From assembly GCF_900177705.1 (NCBI RefSeq), contig NZ_FXBA01000004.1:186001-250000 (forward strand): a DNA stretch of 64,000 nucleotides, read 5' to 3'. Shown here piece by piece: positions 26,003 to 33,180 of the stretch. Made by a program: the position numbers and the translations under genes. This DNA is from Fibrobacter sp. UWB15. Lineage in GTDB: Bacteria > Fibrobacterota > Fibrobacteria > Fibrobacterales > Fibrobacteraceae. The stretch's first letter is position 1; each line of letters starts with the position of its first letter. The notes below the pieces were generated by a model. The model saw nothing but the letters and a program-made list of their open reading frames with translations, had not been told where the DNA came from and made no database searches.

Positions 26003-27229
26003 ATGATTGATGCTGAAAAAATCCGCAACGAATTCCCGATGCTTGTCGCAGGTGATAAGGATGCAAAGCCTCTCGCCTTCTTGGACAGCACGGCCACCAC
26101 GCAAAAGCCCGACTGCGTAATCGACGTGATGAACGACTTTTACCGCGAGCACTACAGTTCCGTAAAGCGCGGCGTGTACCGCCTGAGCGCTCGCACCACC
26201 GAAGCATTCGAAGCCACCCGCAAGAACGTGGCCAAGTTCATTAACGCCAAAACCGAAGACGAAATCGTATTCACCCGCGGCACCACCGAAAGCATCAATC
26301 TGGTGGCGTGGAGTTACGGTCGCAAGTTCTTCGAAGCGGGCGACGAAATTCTGATTAGCGGACTCGAGCATCACGCCAACATCGTGAGCTGGCAAATTGT
26401 CGCCGAAATGAAGGGCGCCAAGATTAAGGTCATCCCGGTTCTCGACAGCGGCGATTTGGACTTGAGCAAGCTTCCCGAACTTTTGAATGCGCGCACCAAG
26501 ATGGTCGCCGTCACCCACGTGAGCAATTCCGTCGGTACCGTGAACCCGATTGCAGAAATTATCGCGACCGTTCGCAAGCTCGCCCCGCAAGCAAAGATTT
26601 TGATTGATGCCGCCCAGAGTTCAAGCCACATCAAGATTGACGTGCAAAAGCTGGACAGCGATTTCCTCGCCTTCAGCGGACACAAGATGTACGGCCCCAC
26701 CGGCGTGGGCGTACTCTACGGCAAGTACAACGTTCTCGACAGCATGCCCCCCTGGCACGGCGGCGGCGAAATGATCAAGAACGTGACCTTCGAAAAGACG
26801 ACTTACGCCGATGTTCCCGCCCGCTTTGAAGCAGGCACGCCCATGATCGCCGAAGTCATCGGCCTTGGCAAGGCCATCGAATGGATTAATGCGGTCGGCA
26901 TCGAAAACATCCGCAAGCACGAAGAAGAAATTACGCAGTACGCCTTGGAACAGCTTGCCACTATCCCGCAGGTGAAAGTTCTCGGAAACCCGAAGGAACG
27001 TGGAGCACTCATCAGCGTAACACTCGACGGCATCGCCGTAAGTGACGCCGCCATGATCCTCGACGAAGAAAACGTGGCCGTCCGCAGCGGGCACCACTGC
27101 GCCCAACCTGTGATGGACCGCTTCGGCGTCGACGCCACGCTTCGTTTGAGCTTCGGCGCGTACACCCTGAAGCGCGACATCGACCGCTTTATCGCCGGCA
27201 TCAAGCGCGTTCTCCGACTCTTCGGTTAA
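26003..27229 (+). CDS. sufS: Cysteine desulfurase, SufS/CsdA type
   Basis: 408 residues, PLP-dependent group II desulfurase that releases sulfur from cysteine for Fe-S clusters or other thio-products. Conserved points: STATTQKPDCVI, RGTTESINLVA, GLEHHANIVSW, DAAQSSSH, the PLP lysine in DFLAFSGHKMYGPTG, and the catalytic Cys in VAVRSGHHCAQPVM. The next gene, 11 bp downstream, is tcdA, as in the E. coli csdA-csdE-csdL cluster, so a CsdA-like role is possible. No SufBCD or SufE gene is in the window. Confidence 0.93.
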   Translation: MIDAEKIRNEFPMLVAGDKDAKPLAFLDSTATTQKPDCVIDVMNDFYREHYSSVKRGVYRLSARTTEAFEATRKNVAKFINAKTEDEIVFTRGTTESINLVAWSYGRKFFEAGDEILISGLEHHANIVSWQIVAEMKGAKIKVIPVLDSGDLDLSKLPELLNARTKMVAVTHVSNSVGTVNPIAEIIATVRKLAPQAKILIDAAQSSSHIKIDVQKLDSDFLAFSGHKMYGPTGVGVLYGKYNVLDSMPPWHGGGEMIKNVTFEKTTYADVPARFEAGTPMIAEVIGLGKAIEWINAVGIENIRKHEEEITQYALEQLATIPQVKVLGNPKERGALISVTLDGIAVSDAAMILDEENVAVRSGHHCAQPVMDRFGVDATLRLSFGAYTLKRDIDRFIAGIKRVLRLFG

Positions 27230-27240
27230 CCGGGACTCGT

Positions 27241-28074
27241 ATGGGAATCGAGAAAGGCATCTTTAACCGCACATCGCTCCTGCTCGGAGACGACGTGATG
27301 GGCAACATCTACCAGAAGCGCGTCATCATCTTCGGTCTCGGCGGAGTCGGCAGCTGGTGCGCCGAAAGCCTGGTGCGTTCCGGCATCAAGGAACTCGTGC
27401 TCGTCGATTCTGACCGCGTGTGCGTCACCAACGTGAACCGCCAACTGATGGCCACCACCAAAACCGTGGGCCAAGTCAAAGTCGAAGTCCTCAAGAATCG
27501 TTTGCTAGAAATCAACCCGCACGCCAACATTGTCGCACTGCAAGACATCTACGAAGAAGCGAATACGGACAAATTCCAACTGGACACCTTCGACTACATC
27601 ATCGATGCCATCGACAGCCTCGAAAACAAGATGCAGCTGTTGTGGCACGCCACGCGCACAAAGGCCACGGTATTTTCTTCGATGGGGGCGGCCCTCAAAA
27701 TGGACCCCACGCGAATCAAGGTCGCCGAATTCTGGAAAGTGGCCGGCTGCCCGCTCGCCCGTGCGCTACGCGACAAGTTCAAGAAAAAGAAAATGGCGCT
27801 CAAGAAAAAGGTACTGTGCGTCTACAGCGACGAACTCCTGAAAAACCGCGGCAAGAATTCCTCTTGCGGAACGGACGCCTGCATGTGCCCCAAGGTGCGC
27901 CACGAAAGAAGCGAAGCCGAACTCCAGAATGCAAACCTGGTCGATCACGAATGGTGCAGCAGTAAGGCGCAAATCAACGGCACCATGGCACACTCCACCG
28001 CTATTTTTGGATTCATGATTGCAGGCCTCGTGATGCAAGACATCTACAAGAAGGCCTTAGCAAGCGCCGAGTAA
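27241..28074 (+). CDS. tcdA: tRNA threonylcarbamoyladenosine dehydratase TcdA
   Basis: 277 residues of the E1/ThiF/MoeB fold. ATP-binding VIIFGLGGVGSWCAESLVRSGI (about 28-49), the DSDRVCVTNVNRQ motif, IIDAIDSLENK, and a Cys-containing CGTDACMCPK segment. TcdA cyclises t6A37 in tRNA to ct6A. Length and order match the E. coli CsdL/TcdA family. Second gene of a sufS-tcdA operon; it ends 4 bp from the convergent SGNH gene. Confidence 0.93.
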   Translation: MGIEKGIFNRTSLLLGDDVMGNIYQKRVIIFGLGGVGSWCAESLVRSGIKELVLVDSDRVCVTNVNRQLMATTKTVGQVKVEVLKNRLLEINPHANIVALQDIYEEANTDKFQLDTFDYIIDAIDSLENKMQLLWHATRTKATVFSSMGAALKMDPTRIKVAEFWKVAGCPLARALRDKFKKKKMALKKKVLCVYSDELLKNRGKNSSCGTDACMCPKVRHERSEAELQNANLVDHEWCSSKAQINGTMAHSTAIFGFMIAGLVMQDIYKKALASAE

Positions 28075-28078
28075 AAAG

Positions 28079-29032
28079 CTAGAATTCCGGCATGCTGAAA
28101 TCGCCGTAAAGTTCACGACCGTCAAACACCCAGACCACCATCTTTTTTCCTTCCAAGAATTCCGAACGGTCTTTGAACAAGGTCGGACCATAGTTTCCGC
28201 CACCGATACGGCTGCGCGTAAACGTTTCTATCCCTGTCGCCTGAGCAATGTAAGCGCCTATATTGGAAGAACTATTCCAGCCAAAATCGGCATTGCTGTC
28301 GCCAATTACCACAATGGGAGCATCTTTGGATCCGCGGTAGCGTTTACCTTCCGCATCCACGGTCTTTAACACGCGCACATCGTAATCAGGGTAAGAATTG
28401 TACTTCAAGTGATAAAGATTTCCGGTACCGGGAACAACCGTATCGCGCAGGAACCATTCTTCCCTCGGAACATCCAAGTCCATCTCGTTGATGGAATCGG
28501 CAATCATTTGGGCAAGCAACTGCCGGCCGGCACTTGTATAATGGCTTTCGTACGCCTCGAACATGGGCGTTTCCTCGTTCTTTTCAAGAAACTCTTCTAC
28601 CGCATCGACAACGACAACCCCTTCGTCTTGCAGTGCATCCACCCATTCTTCATATTGCGGAGCGACTATTCCTCCCGACAATTTTTCCGAATAATGTTCC
28701 GCCTCGATTTGTAGCTTGTCTGGAACAGGCACGACCACCAACTTGATACCGCGCGCTTCCAGCGAATCATTGAAGGCTACAAAAGAATTCAAGTTTTCTT
28801 TCCAGTCCACCACCAGGTTGACAAGACTTTCCTGCAGAAAAATCCAGTCGCCTTCACCGCTTACCGCACAGCGAGTCTCTTTCAGTTGTCCGCCACATTT
28901 TTCAATATCGGCCTCGATCTGTTCCTGAACGACCAACGGGATGAGCGGACGAGAAGAAAGGTAGAGCATGGCAAGCGCAACCACAGCCACTCCAAATCCA
29001 AAAATAAACCCCAAATGTTTCCTCAAAAACAT
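28079..29032 (-). CDS. AlgX/AlgJ-like SGNH-fold protein
   Basis: 317 residues with one N-terminal membrane helix (residues 8-28) and a periplasmic domain. The SGNH features seen are the Ser in VVIGDSNADFG, a pair resembling the AlgJ/AlgX Asp-x-His motif in YESHYTSAGRQLL (here Glu-Ser-His), and LVVVPVPDKLQIEAEHY typical of that family. AlgJ/AlgX-type proteins O-acetylate exported polysaccharides, usually with an MBOAT partner; no partner gene is nearby. The substrate is unknown. A TAAATTTG box ends 8 nt before the ATG and no ribosome site is seen. Confidence 0.75.
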   Translation of the reverse strand: MFLRKHLGFIFGFGVAVVALAMLYLSSRPLIPLVVQEQIEADIEKCGGQLKETRCAVSGEGDWIFLQESLVNLVVDWKENLNSFVAFNDSLEARGIKLVVVPVPDKLQIEAEHYSEKLSGGIVAPQYEEWVDALQDEGVVVVDAVEEFLEKNEETPMFEAYESHYTSAGRQLLAQMIADSINEMDLDVPREEWFLRDTVVPGTGNLYHLKYNSYPDYDVRVLKTVDAEGKRYRGSKDAPIVVIGDSNADFGWNSSSNIGAYIAQATGIETFTRSRIGGGNYGPTLFKDRSEFLEGKKMVVWVFDGRELYGDFSMPEF

Positions 29033-29040
29033 GACAGGGC

Positions 29041-29048
29041 CAAATTTA
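29041..29048 (-). promoter_or_regulatory. TAAATTTG -10 box of the SGNH gene
   Basis: Minus strand TAAATTTG, 8 nt before the start codon; probably leaderless or with a leader of a few bases. Confidence 0.5.
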
Positions 29049-29122
29049 GAATTTTTTTAGAATCCTTGGCAAAGGCCAAGCAGCCTCCATGCTTCGGCAG
29101 ACGAACTGCTTTCGCATAAAAA

Positions 29123-29156
29123 GACGACAATTATTGTCGTCTACATTTTATATATT
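29123..29156 (+). promoter_or_regulatory. Operator/promoter 1 of the proposed WYL regulon
   Basis: Perfect palindrome GACGACAATTATTGTCGTC (29123-29141; 9-bp arms, one central base). Its TTGTCG half-site is followed after exactly 11 nt by TATATT (29151-29156), the likely -10 box of the WYL gene. The same arrangement precedes the AAA-PLD operon and the Fic operon. A small CCCCGC/GCGGGG hairpin (29167-29181) lies in the leader. Confidence 0.75.
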
Positions 29157-29203
29157 AAAAAATACTCCCCGCCTCGCGGGGATTGCATTTTGCAGGAGGC
29201 TTT

Positions 29204-30229
29204 ATGGCGAATCAGGCTCGTGGCGAACGAATGATACAGATATTCGTCTACATGATGGCGCACTACAACAACCGCTACAGTGTAACAGACATTATGCAAC
29301 ATCTGAACTTCTGCGAAGATGATTTGCGGAGCATTCAGCGTGATATGCAAGCGCTTTCCAATATAGGGGGAGGCTACATCAACCGTATTGTCGAAAGCGG
29401 CAAAATCTATTACAAGGTGGCGCTTGAACGCGCGAATAAGCTCATATTTCCTGAATTCGGCGATACACTACTGCACTTCATGTTTCTGCAGCGCATTGCA
29501 AACATCTATCCGGCAACCTCGAACCTTATCGAAGACTTGACCAAGAGAATCACGCAGGACTTGCCCGCCAAGGAACAATCGACTTTAGCATATTACGCGA
29601 AGGAATTGAATGGACGCATCCTATTCATGGGTACGCCACCGAGCGTTGACGAAAACGTAGGCAAGAATCTGCCAATCATCCTCGATGCCATCCGCAAAAA
29701 ACAGAAAGTACAAATCACCTACACCGACAACTGGGGCAACACAACCAACAAGCCTCGCATTCCACTGATGGTCGCCATCAATCAGGGCGAAATCTACATC
29801 GGCTGCGTATCGCAACACCTCCCCGACAAAACATACGCCCTCAAGCTCCGCCGCATCCAATCCGTAAAGCTTTTACGTGAACAATTCGCCGAAGACCCGA
29901 AAGTCGTTGAGACGCTCCGCAAGCGCATCCGCACAGGCACGCTGCTTTCGGGCGATCAGGACCAACAAGAAGAAAAAGTCGTCATCTATTTCCCAGGATA
30001 CGCCAAGAACTTTCTACAAGAACGTCCCTATCACCCCAGCATGAAAATCAAGGAACTGGATTGTGGCGACATCCACGTGACCATGAAGGTCGCCGTCAAC
30101 GGCCTGCTCAAGCAATGGGTCATGTACTACGGTTCCATTGCCGAAGTGCTAAAGCCCGCTAAGCTCCGCCAAATGGTACTTGAAAGTGCTAAAGACTTGG
30201 TGAAACTGTACGAAAGGAAGTCTACTTAA
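29204..30229 (+). CDS. WYL-domain transcriptional regulator
   Basis: 341 residues from the ATG at 29204 (AGGAGG, 4 nt spacing; an in-frame ATG 21 bases earlier lacks a site). N-terminal winged helix (about 1-62: ERMIQIFVYMMAHYNN...DIMQHLNFCEDDLRSIQRDMQAL), then a WYL domain (about 150-230: IRKKQKVQITYTDNWG...PLMVAINQGEIYIGCV...ALKLRRIQSVKLL) in which the W-Y-L triad reads I-Y-I, then a WCX-like C-terminal domain (about 250-335). The layout matches BrxR/CapW-type repressors of phage-defence islands. It ends 8 bp into the convergent PLD gene. The palindrome in its own promoter suggests autoregulation. Confidence 0.88.
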   Translation: MANQARGERMIQIFVYMMAHYNNRYSVTDIMQHLNFCEDDLRSIQRDMQALSNIGGGYINRIVESGKIYYKVALERANKLIFPEFGDTLLHFMFLQRIANIYPATSNLIEDLTKRITQDLPAKEQSTLAYYAKELNGRILFMGTPPSVDENVGKNLPIILDAIRKKQKVQITYTDNWGNTTNKPRIPLMVAINQGEIYIGCVSQHLPDKTYALKLRRIQSVKLLREQFAEDPKVVETLRKRIRTGTLLSGDQDQQEEKVVIYFPGYAKNFLQERPYHPSMKIKELDCGDIHVTMKVAVNGLLKQWVMYYGSIAEVLKPAKLRQMVLESAKDLVKLYERKST

Positions 30230-30743
30230 TCCTGTCGCCGCAGAATTCTTGGCGACCACATTTTTTGCAGTGCGAGCCCATCCATAGCGTATCGAACTGT
30301 TCTATAGCAGGTTCAACAAGTGCAGGGTCATTCGTGAGGATTCCCGCCTCGAAGTTACGGCGTAGAGAGCTTTTCATGCCGATTCCCGCACCCGTCAAAT
30401 TCGCAGAGCCAATATAAGCGGTTTCAAGATCGAAAATCATCATCTTGAAATGCACTCGCGGACACATTACGCGTTCCAAATCCGTCACCAGAATCGGGAA
30501 CCGGTCAAAGTCCTCACGAAAATTCGGGCCAGGCTCCTTCGCATGAATCAAACGCACGCCCACGCCGCGTTTCAAAAGTGTAGCAAGTTGCCCCAGCAAC
30601 GGAATGGCATCACCATCCTGTTTCACATACACATCCTTGATATCGGCAGTACCAATCCACAAGTTATTGCGGACCGACATGATTCGTGAAATCACTTCGG
30701 AATAGTGTTCTTCGTTTTGGATGTATTTAGTGAAAATGGACAT
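30222..30743 (-). CDS. Phospholipase D-like nuclease-family protein with one HKD motif
   Basis: 173 residues. A single HKD motif is present in VHFKMMIFDLETAYIGSANLTGAG (H-x-K-x4-D from about residue 97, followed by GSANLT). One HKD copy means a dimer would form the active site, as in the Nuc and BfiI nucleases. The C terminus HCKKCGRQEFC looks like part of a zinc-binding knuckle. It follows the AAA ATPase gene by 26 bp in an operon, yet has its own TATATTTA box 5 nt before the ATG. It overlaps the end of the WYL gene by 8 bp. I infer a DNA or RNA nuclease effector; lipase activity is unlikely. Confidence 0.82.
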   Translation of the reverse strand: MSIFTKYIQNEEHYSEVISRIMSVRNNLWIGTADIKDVYVKQDGDAIPLLGQLATLLKRGVGVRLIHAKEPGPNFREDFDRFPILVTDLERVMCPRVHFKMMIFDLETAYIGSANLTGAGIGMKSSLRRNFEAGILTNDPALVEPAIEQFDTLWMGSHCKKCGRQEFCGDRIK

Positions 30744-30748
30744 CGCGG

Positions 30749-30756
30749 TAAATATA
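30749..30756 (-). promoter_or_regulatory. TATATTTA -10-like box of the PLD gene
   Basis: Minus strand TATATTTA, then CCGCG and the ATG at 30743. It may allow leaderless expression of the nuclease apart from the AAA gene. Confidence 0.4.
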
Positions 30757-30769
30757 GATTTGTTAAACT

Positions 30770-33070
30770 CTACAACCCCAGCCTACGGCCTTGATGGTCG
30801 TCTTTATTGGCGAGTTCTTCGAGCATGTTCTGCAAGATGAGTTCTTTCGTACGCAGCTCATCAGGGACATATTCTAGCTTGCGGCGAACATTCTGAAAAT
30901 CGCTAATTGCCACATTATCGCAACGAAGGATTTCCTTGGGGCAATGTCCCCCGAAAAATGTCGTCCAAGTTTTTGAAATTTGCGGCAGATCCATATAGTC
31001 AAACGCCAACTTCAGCTGAAAGCGTCTACGAATCGCCCAATCCAAGACATTCTCGTAGTTTGTCGCAGCAATCAGCATTCCGTTAAAGGAATCCATCTGG
31101 CAAATAAACTCGTTCACCAGAGTCACTTCCCAATGATTTTTCGCGTTGCCACGATTTTCAAAGAAACTGTCCGCCTCGTCGATAAACAGAATCGCATCAC
31201 TCCGTTCCGCTTCACGGAACATCGCGCTAACATTATGTTCACTTTCACCCACATGGCACCCCAGAATATCGCTTGCCCGTTTCACGATAATCTCGCGATC
31301 TAGAATGTCATGCGCGACATGCTTTGCAAAAGCCGATTTCCCCGTACCGGGAGGACCATACAGGAATACATTCAAGTTCTCCCTGCGACCCGTCGCCTTC
31401 GAATCTTTCCATCGGGCATCAAAATTCTTGAGCATCGGCACGACATAATCAATATTCCGAATATCTCCACTCGAAATACGGACGCAATCCAGATTATAAT
31501 CCGGCTTCGATTCCTGTGGCAAAGTTGATATACCCAAAAGTTTAGCATGCGAAGACGCAACTTCGCGAACCACATTTAAAGGCGACATATCCTGAGACTG
31601 CATCCGTTGCGCAAGCCGAACCGCCAAAGTGGCGCTCCCTGCCATCACCGGAATTTCCTTGGCGACACATTCGATTTCTTCGCTACGCATCATCGATTCC
31701 GCCTGTTGTGTTTTCAGAACGGACTGCCAAATCGCAATGCGTTCACTCTTGCTGAATGAGAAAAATTCTAGCGAATAATCGAAACGGCGACGGGTACTAT
31801 TTTCAATCATCGCGATATTATTCGTAATCCAGATGACAGGCGTTTTCAGGCTCTCGAAAATAATATTCAGCAATCCCTTTTCCGCCTTATTCAAGACCAA
31901 GTCTGCCTCATCCATCAAGATGACGCCGCCACTCCGCTCACATTCCCAATCGGCCAAAAGCATCGAGCGCAAGCGCGTCTGCAAAAGGGATTCCTCGCTC
32001 ATCGATTCTTCACCGATGCCCACCGAAAGCAGTGTAACATTCAACTCTTGCGCAATCGCCTTGGCAAGTTCCGTCTTGCCCGTACCCTCGCGACCATAAA
32101 AAAGGATGTTCAGTGGAGTGCCCCTCTGGTGCGATTTCAGCATCTGTAAAACAAAAGACGCCTGCGGATTCGTCTTGACTATCTGCTCATAGGGGACACA
32201 CGGTTTTGCTGCCGGTCTGAAATCCATAATCTGCGACATATCTGAGAATCCATACAGATAATTGCTCACATCATCTGCCAGGTACAATTCCTTGCGTTTG
32301 ATTCTCAAATCCGTATTGCGGAACGATTCTTCCATTTGGACCAGCTGGAACTTAAGAAGCGGACTCTCCTTGGAACAAAGTTCCTGAAGCGTTGCGCCAT
32401 CAAGTCCTGTCAGCAAGGCAATTCGACTAAAGGCTCCACGCTCATTCGGGTCAAAAGTCTCCCCCTCTTTCACCCGAATGTTTTCTAACCTCAAATACAG
32501 TCGCTGATGGTTCCGAAGCCACAAATAAAGCACCAGTTCCACCGCCTCATCCGACAAATGGAAAAGACGCTTTAACTCAAAAGCGCGTTGCAAGGCTTCG
32601 TCATCGTGCGAGCAACCTTTTGCCAGCTTTTCTTTCACGCAATTTTCAATCATCTGCACGATAATCGGCCGCAGACAATCGTTCGCCCGCTCCAAATAAG
32701 CCATGATCTCAAAAAACTGCTGAGCAAAGCGAATATTCCTGGTCTCGTGATACGCCTCCAAAAGCTCCCGTACCCCATAATGCTTGTCATCAATCGAAGT
32801 CTTGATAGTACTCGAAAAATCAACCTGGTCGCGAATCTCGTAAACACGGTCCGCAAATTCGCCATAATAACGGACCGGCAAATAATTCTCGCAAAAACTG
32901 CGACAGCAACCATCCGGATACGCCCGCATAAAGCGCACCCAGTATTCCATAATCTTCAAGTCGATAAAAGAAGTCCTCGACTCCGCCTTCGCCGCAGGCG
33001 ACTCCCCTTCTAACCGATTCAGCGCATTCCCGAAATAATTCTCTGCCGAATTCTGATAATGTAACTGCAT
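30770..33070 (-). CDS. Double AAA+ ATPase of the WYL-PLD cassette
   Basis: 766 residues. The first 290 are helical and match nothing I know. Two AAA+ modules follow. Module 1: Walker A YGREGTGKTE (about 325), Walker B VILMDEAD (about 382), STRRRFDYSLEF with Arg residues for a sensor or finger. Module 2: Walker A YGPPGTGKSA (about 570), Walker B ILFIDEAD (about 626), and AIRRRFQLKL. The type is that of Cdc48/FtsH-like remodellers. GAGG lies 7 nt before the ATG. Operator 2 lies 40 bp upstream. First gene of an operon with the PLD protein, which it may load or activate (inference). Confidence 0.87.
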   Translation of the reverse strand: MQLHYQNSAENYFGNALNRLEGESPAAKAESRTSFIDLKIMEYWVRFMRAYPDGCCRSFCENYLPVRYYGEFADRVYEIRDQVDFSSTIKTSIDDKHYGVRELLEAYHETRNIRFAQQFFEIMAYLERANDCLRPIIVQMIENCVKEKLAKGCSHDDEALQRAFELKRLFHLSDEAVELVLYLWLRNHQRLYLRLENIRVKEGETFDPNERGAFSRIALLTGLDGATLQELCSKESPLLKFQLVQMEESFRNTDLRIKRKELYLADDVSNYLYGFSDMSQIMDFRPAAKPCVPYEQIVKTNPQASFVLQMLKSHQRGTPLNILFYGREGTGKTELAKAIAQELNVTLLSVGIGEESMSEESLLQTRLRSMLLADWECERSGGVILMDEADLVLNKAEKGLLNIIFESLKTPVIWITNNIAMIENSTRRRFDYSLEFFSFSKSERIAIWQSVLKTQQAESMMRSEEIECVAKEIPVMAGSATLAVRLAQRMQSQDMSPLNVVREVASSHAKLLGISTLPQESKPDYNLDCVRISSGDIRNIDYVVPMLKNFDARWKDSKATGRRENLNVFLYGPPGTGKSAFAKHVAHDILDREIIVKRASDILGCHVGESEHNVSAMFREAERSDAILFIDEADSFFENRGNAKNHWEVTLVNEFICQMDSFNGMLIAATNYENVLDWAIRRRFQLKLAFDYMDLPQISKTWTTFFGGHCPKEILRCDNVAISDFQNVRRKLEYVPDELRTKELILQNMLEELANKDDHQGRRLGL

Positions 33071-33092
33071 AGCAAAACCTCTTGATTCTACT

Positions 33093-33132
33093 ATGCAATA
33101 TAAAAGAAGCGCATGACAATTAATGTCGTGCG
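33093..33132 (-). promoter_or_regulatory. Operator/promoter 2 of the proposed WYL regulon (AAA-PLD operon)
   Basis: Inverted repeat CGCAtGACA-ATTAA-TGTCGTGCG at 33110-33132 (9-bp arms, one mismatch). On the minus strand the TTGTCA half is followed after exactly 11 nt by TATATT, the likely -10 box. The spacing is identical to operators 1 and 3. Confidence 0.75.
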
Positions 33133-33180
33133 AGAGGGAATATAAAAGAAATATATTTTTGGACTATTTAAGAATTGAAT

